From: an uncultured Aeromicrobium sp.
GTDB taxonomy: Bacteria > Actinomycetota > Actinomycetes > Propionibacteriales > Nocardioidaceae
NCBI RefSeq assembly: GCF_946221465.1
Contig: NZ_CAMJVP010000064.1
Coordinates: forward strand, 1-14,077
Direction of reading: 5' to 3'
Length of the DNA stretch: 14,077 nucleotides
Below are positions 13,432-14,077 of this stretch, in pieces. Within the stretch, counting starts at the first letter, position 1, and every line of letters begins with the position of its first letter. A model generated the notes under the pieces. That model did not search any database. It worked only from the letters and a program-made list of their open reading frames with translations, and had not been told where the DNA came from. Made by a program: the position numbers and the translations under genes.

Positions 13432-14077
13432 TCCACCGCGAGAAACAGCGTGTACTTCTCCTGACCACCCTCGTGGACGACGACGTCGACATGCGGCTGC
13501 TCGGACGCGAGCCAGCGGCAGATGTCGTCAGCCAGCCCGGAAGGGCACTGCGCGCCGGTCACCAGCGTGACCATCTCCGCGCCCGCCGCGTCGAGGCGGA
13601 CCAGGATCTCGCGCGCCACCTGCAGCTGATCGTCACCGATGACAGCGAAGTCGCCGTTGACCACTCCGAGCACGTCACCGGGCCGACATGGTCCTGCCAT
13701 GGTGATGCCGGCTTCGGTCGCGACGGTGAGGGCCCCGTGTTTGGCATGAGCTGCCGCCGCCGACATCGCGACCACGTCGTCATCGAATTCGCGACCCGGA
13801 TCGTGGACGGCGAGCGCGGCGAGCGCCTGCACCTGAGCGTGGGTGGGCAGGACCGTCACCCGGGCTCCGGCGTCGCGGAGCTGCTTGGCCGCAGCCTCGA
13901 AGAGACGCACATGACCGAATCGATTGGGCAGCACGATCACCTCCTCGGCATCCACGCTACGCAGCGCCGCCGACACGTCCTCGACCGTGAGAGGGCGGCC
14001 GGCGGAGAACTCGACGGCGAGTGCCCCGCTGGCGCGAGTGAGCGCGGCCAGCCCCGATCCCGTGACCGCGCTGACCA
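13428..14077 (-). CDS. DAK2/FakA-like kinase, C-terminal part (N-terminus beyond the window)
   Basis: The frame is open to the right edge, giving about 216 C-terminal residues. They match the Dak1_2 domain at the end of YloV/FakA proteins: VIVLPNRFGHV, then VTVLPTHAQVQALAAL, the GDVLGVVNGDFAVIGDD stretch, a VTLVTGAQ strand and the final GGQEKYTLFLAVE. In Firmicutes FakA phosphorylates fatty acids held by FakB (DegV-like) for entry into phospholipid synthesis; actinobacterial members sit before recG as here and their substrate is less certain. The N-terminal DAK2 (DhaL-like) ATP-binding domain should lie upstream, outside the window, so kinase residues cannot be checked. The stop overlaps the recG start by 4 nt, indicating a shared mRNA. 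Confidence 0.88.
   Translation of the reverse strand, partial: VSAVTGSGLAALTRASGALAVEFSAGRPLTVEDVSAALRSVDAEEVIVLPNRFGHVRLFEAAAKQLRDAGARVTVLPTHAQVQALAALAVHDPGREFDDDVVAMSAAAAHAKHGALTVATEAGITMAGPCRPGDVLGVVNGDFAVIGDDQLQVAREILVRLDAAGAEMVTLVTGAQCPSGLADDICRWLASEQPHVDVVVHEGGQEKYTLFLAVE

Noticed and set aside
11338..13464. 708-codon plus-strand open frame
   Set aside because: Antisense of recG, whose helicase motifs are intact; composition is that of a shadow frame.

Overview
This window is a stretch of high-GC bacterial chromosome that looks actinobacterial (Actinomycetota, possibly Propionibacteriaceae or a relative). The signs are strong G/C bias at third codon positions, a four-cysteine form of ribosomal protein L32, a GAF-ANTAR regulator, a MshB-like PIG-L deacetylase, leaderless-type promoters with TANNNT -10 boxes, and the gene orders fakA-like/recG/rsmD/coaD and YceD/rpmF/rnc/mutM. 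The genus is inference; no rRNA or species marker is present.

Left end (1-1840): the 5' part of a secreted protein gene with a Pro-Glu repeat tail runs off the left edge on the minus strand. A gene-poor stretch of about 530 bp follows, containing a 17-bp perfect inverted repeat. The only plus-strand gene is a PIG-L family deacetylase, probably translated from a leaderless mRNA. It converges on a minus-strand tRNA-Asn(GTT), and a strong hairpin lies between them.

Replication block (1869-5660, minus strand): dgt (dGTP triphosphohydrolase), dnaG (primase) and a compact 189-residue sigma-70-like protein, in that order of transcription. This recalls the classical dnaG-rpoD macromolecular synthesis operon, but the sigma protein has lost region 3 and has a divergent region 2.3/2.4.

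Signalling block (5672-7820, minus strand): a GAF-ANTAR protein, then a protein with a sensory-like N-terminus and a GGDEF domain whose signature has decayed to GATRF, then a 60-residue two-helix membrane protein coupled to it by a GTGA overlap. Hairpins and palindromes lie between these genes.

Right part (7874-14077, minus strand): two tightly packed housekeeping clusters. The upstream one is a fatty-acid-kinase-like gene (3' part only), recG, rsmD and coaD, joined by ATGA overlaps or a 1-nt gap. The downstream one is YceD/DUF177, rpmF, rnc and mutM, also overlapping or nearly so, with a probable promoter in the 97-bp gap before it. Together they cover lipid precursor phosphorylation, fork rescue, 16S rRNA methylation, coenzyme A synthesis, ribosome biogenesis, RNA processing and oxidised-base repair.

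No insertion sequence, CRISPR array, prophage or toxin-antitoxin module was found. The most interesting items are the reduced sigma-like gene beside dnaG, the ANTAR/degenerate-GGDEF/small-membrane-protein block, and the unexplained structured DNA at 540-905.
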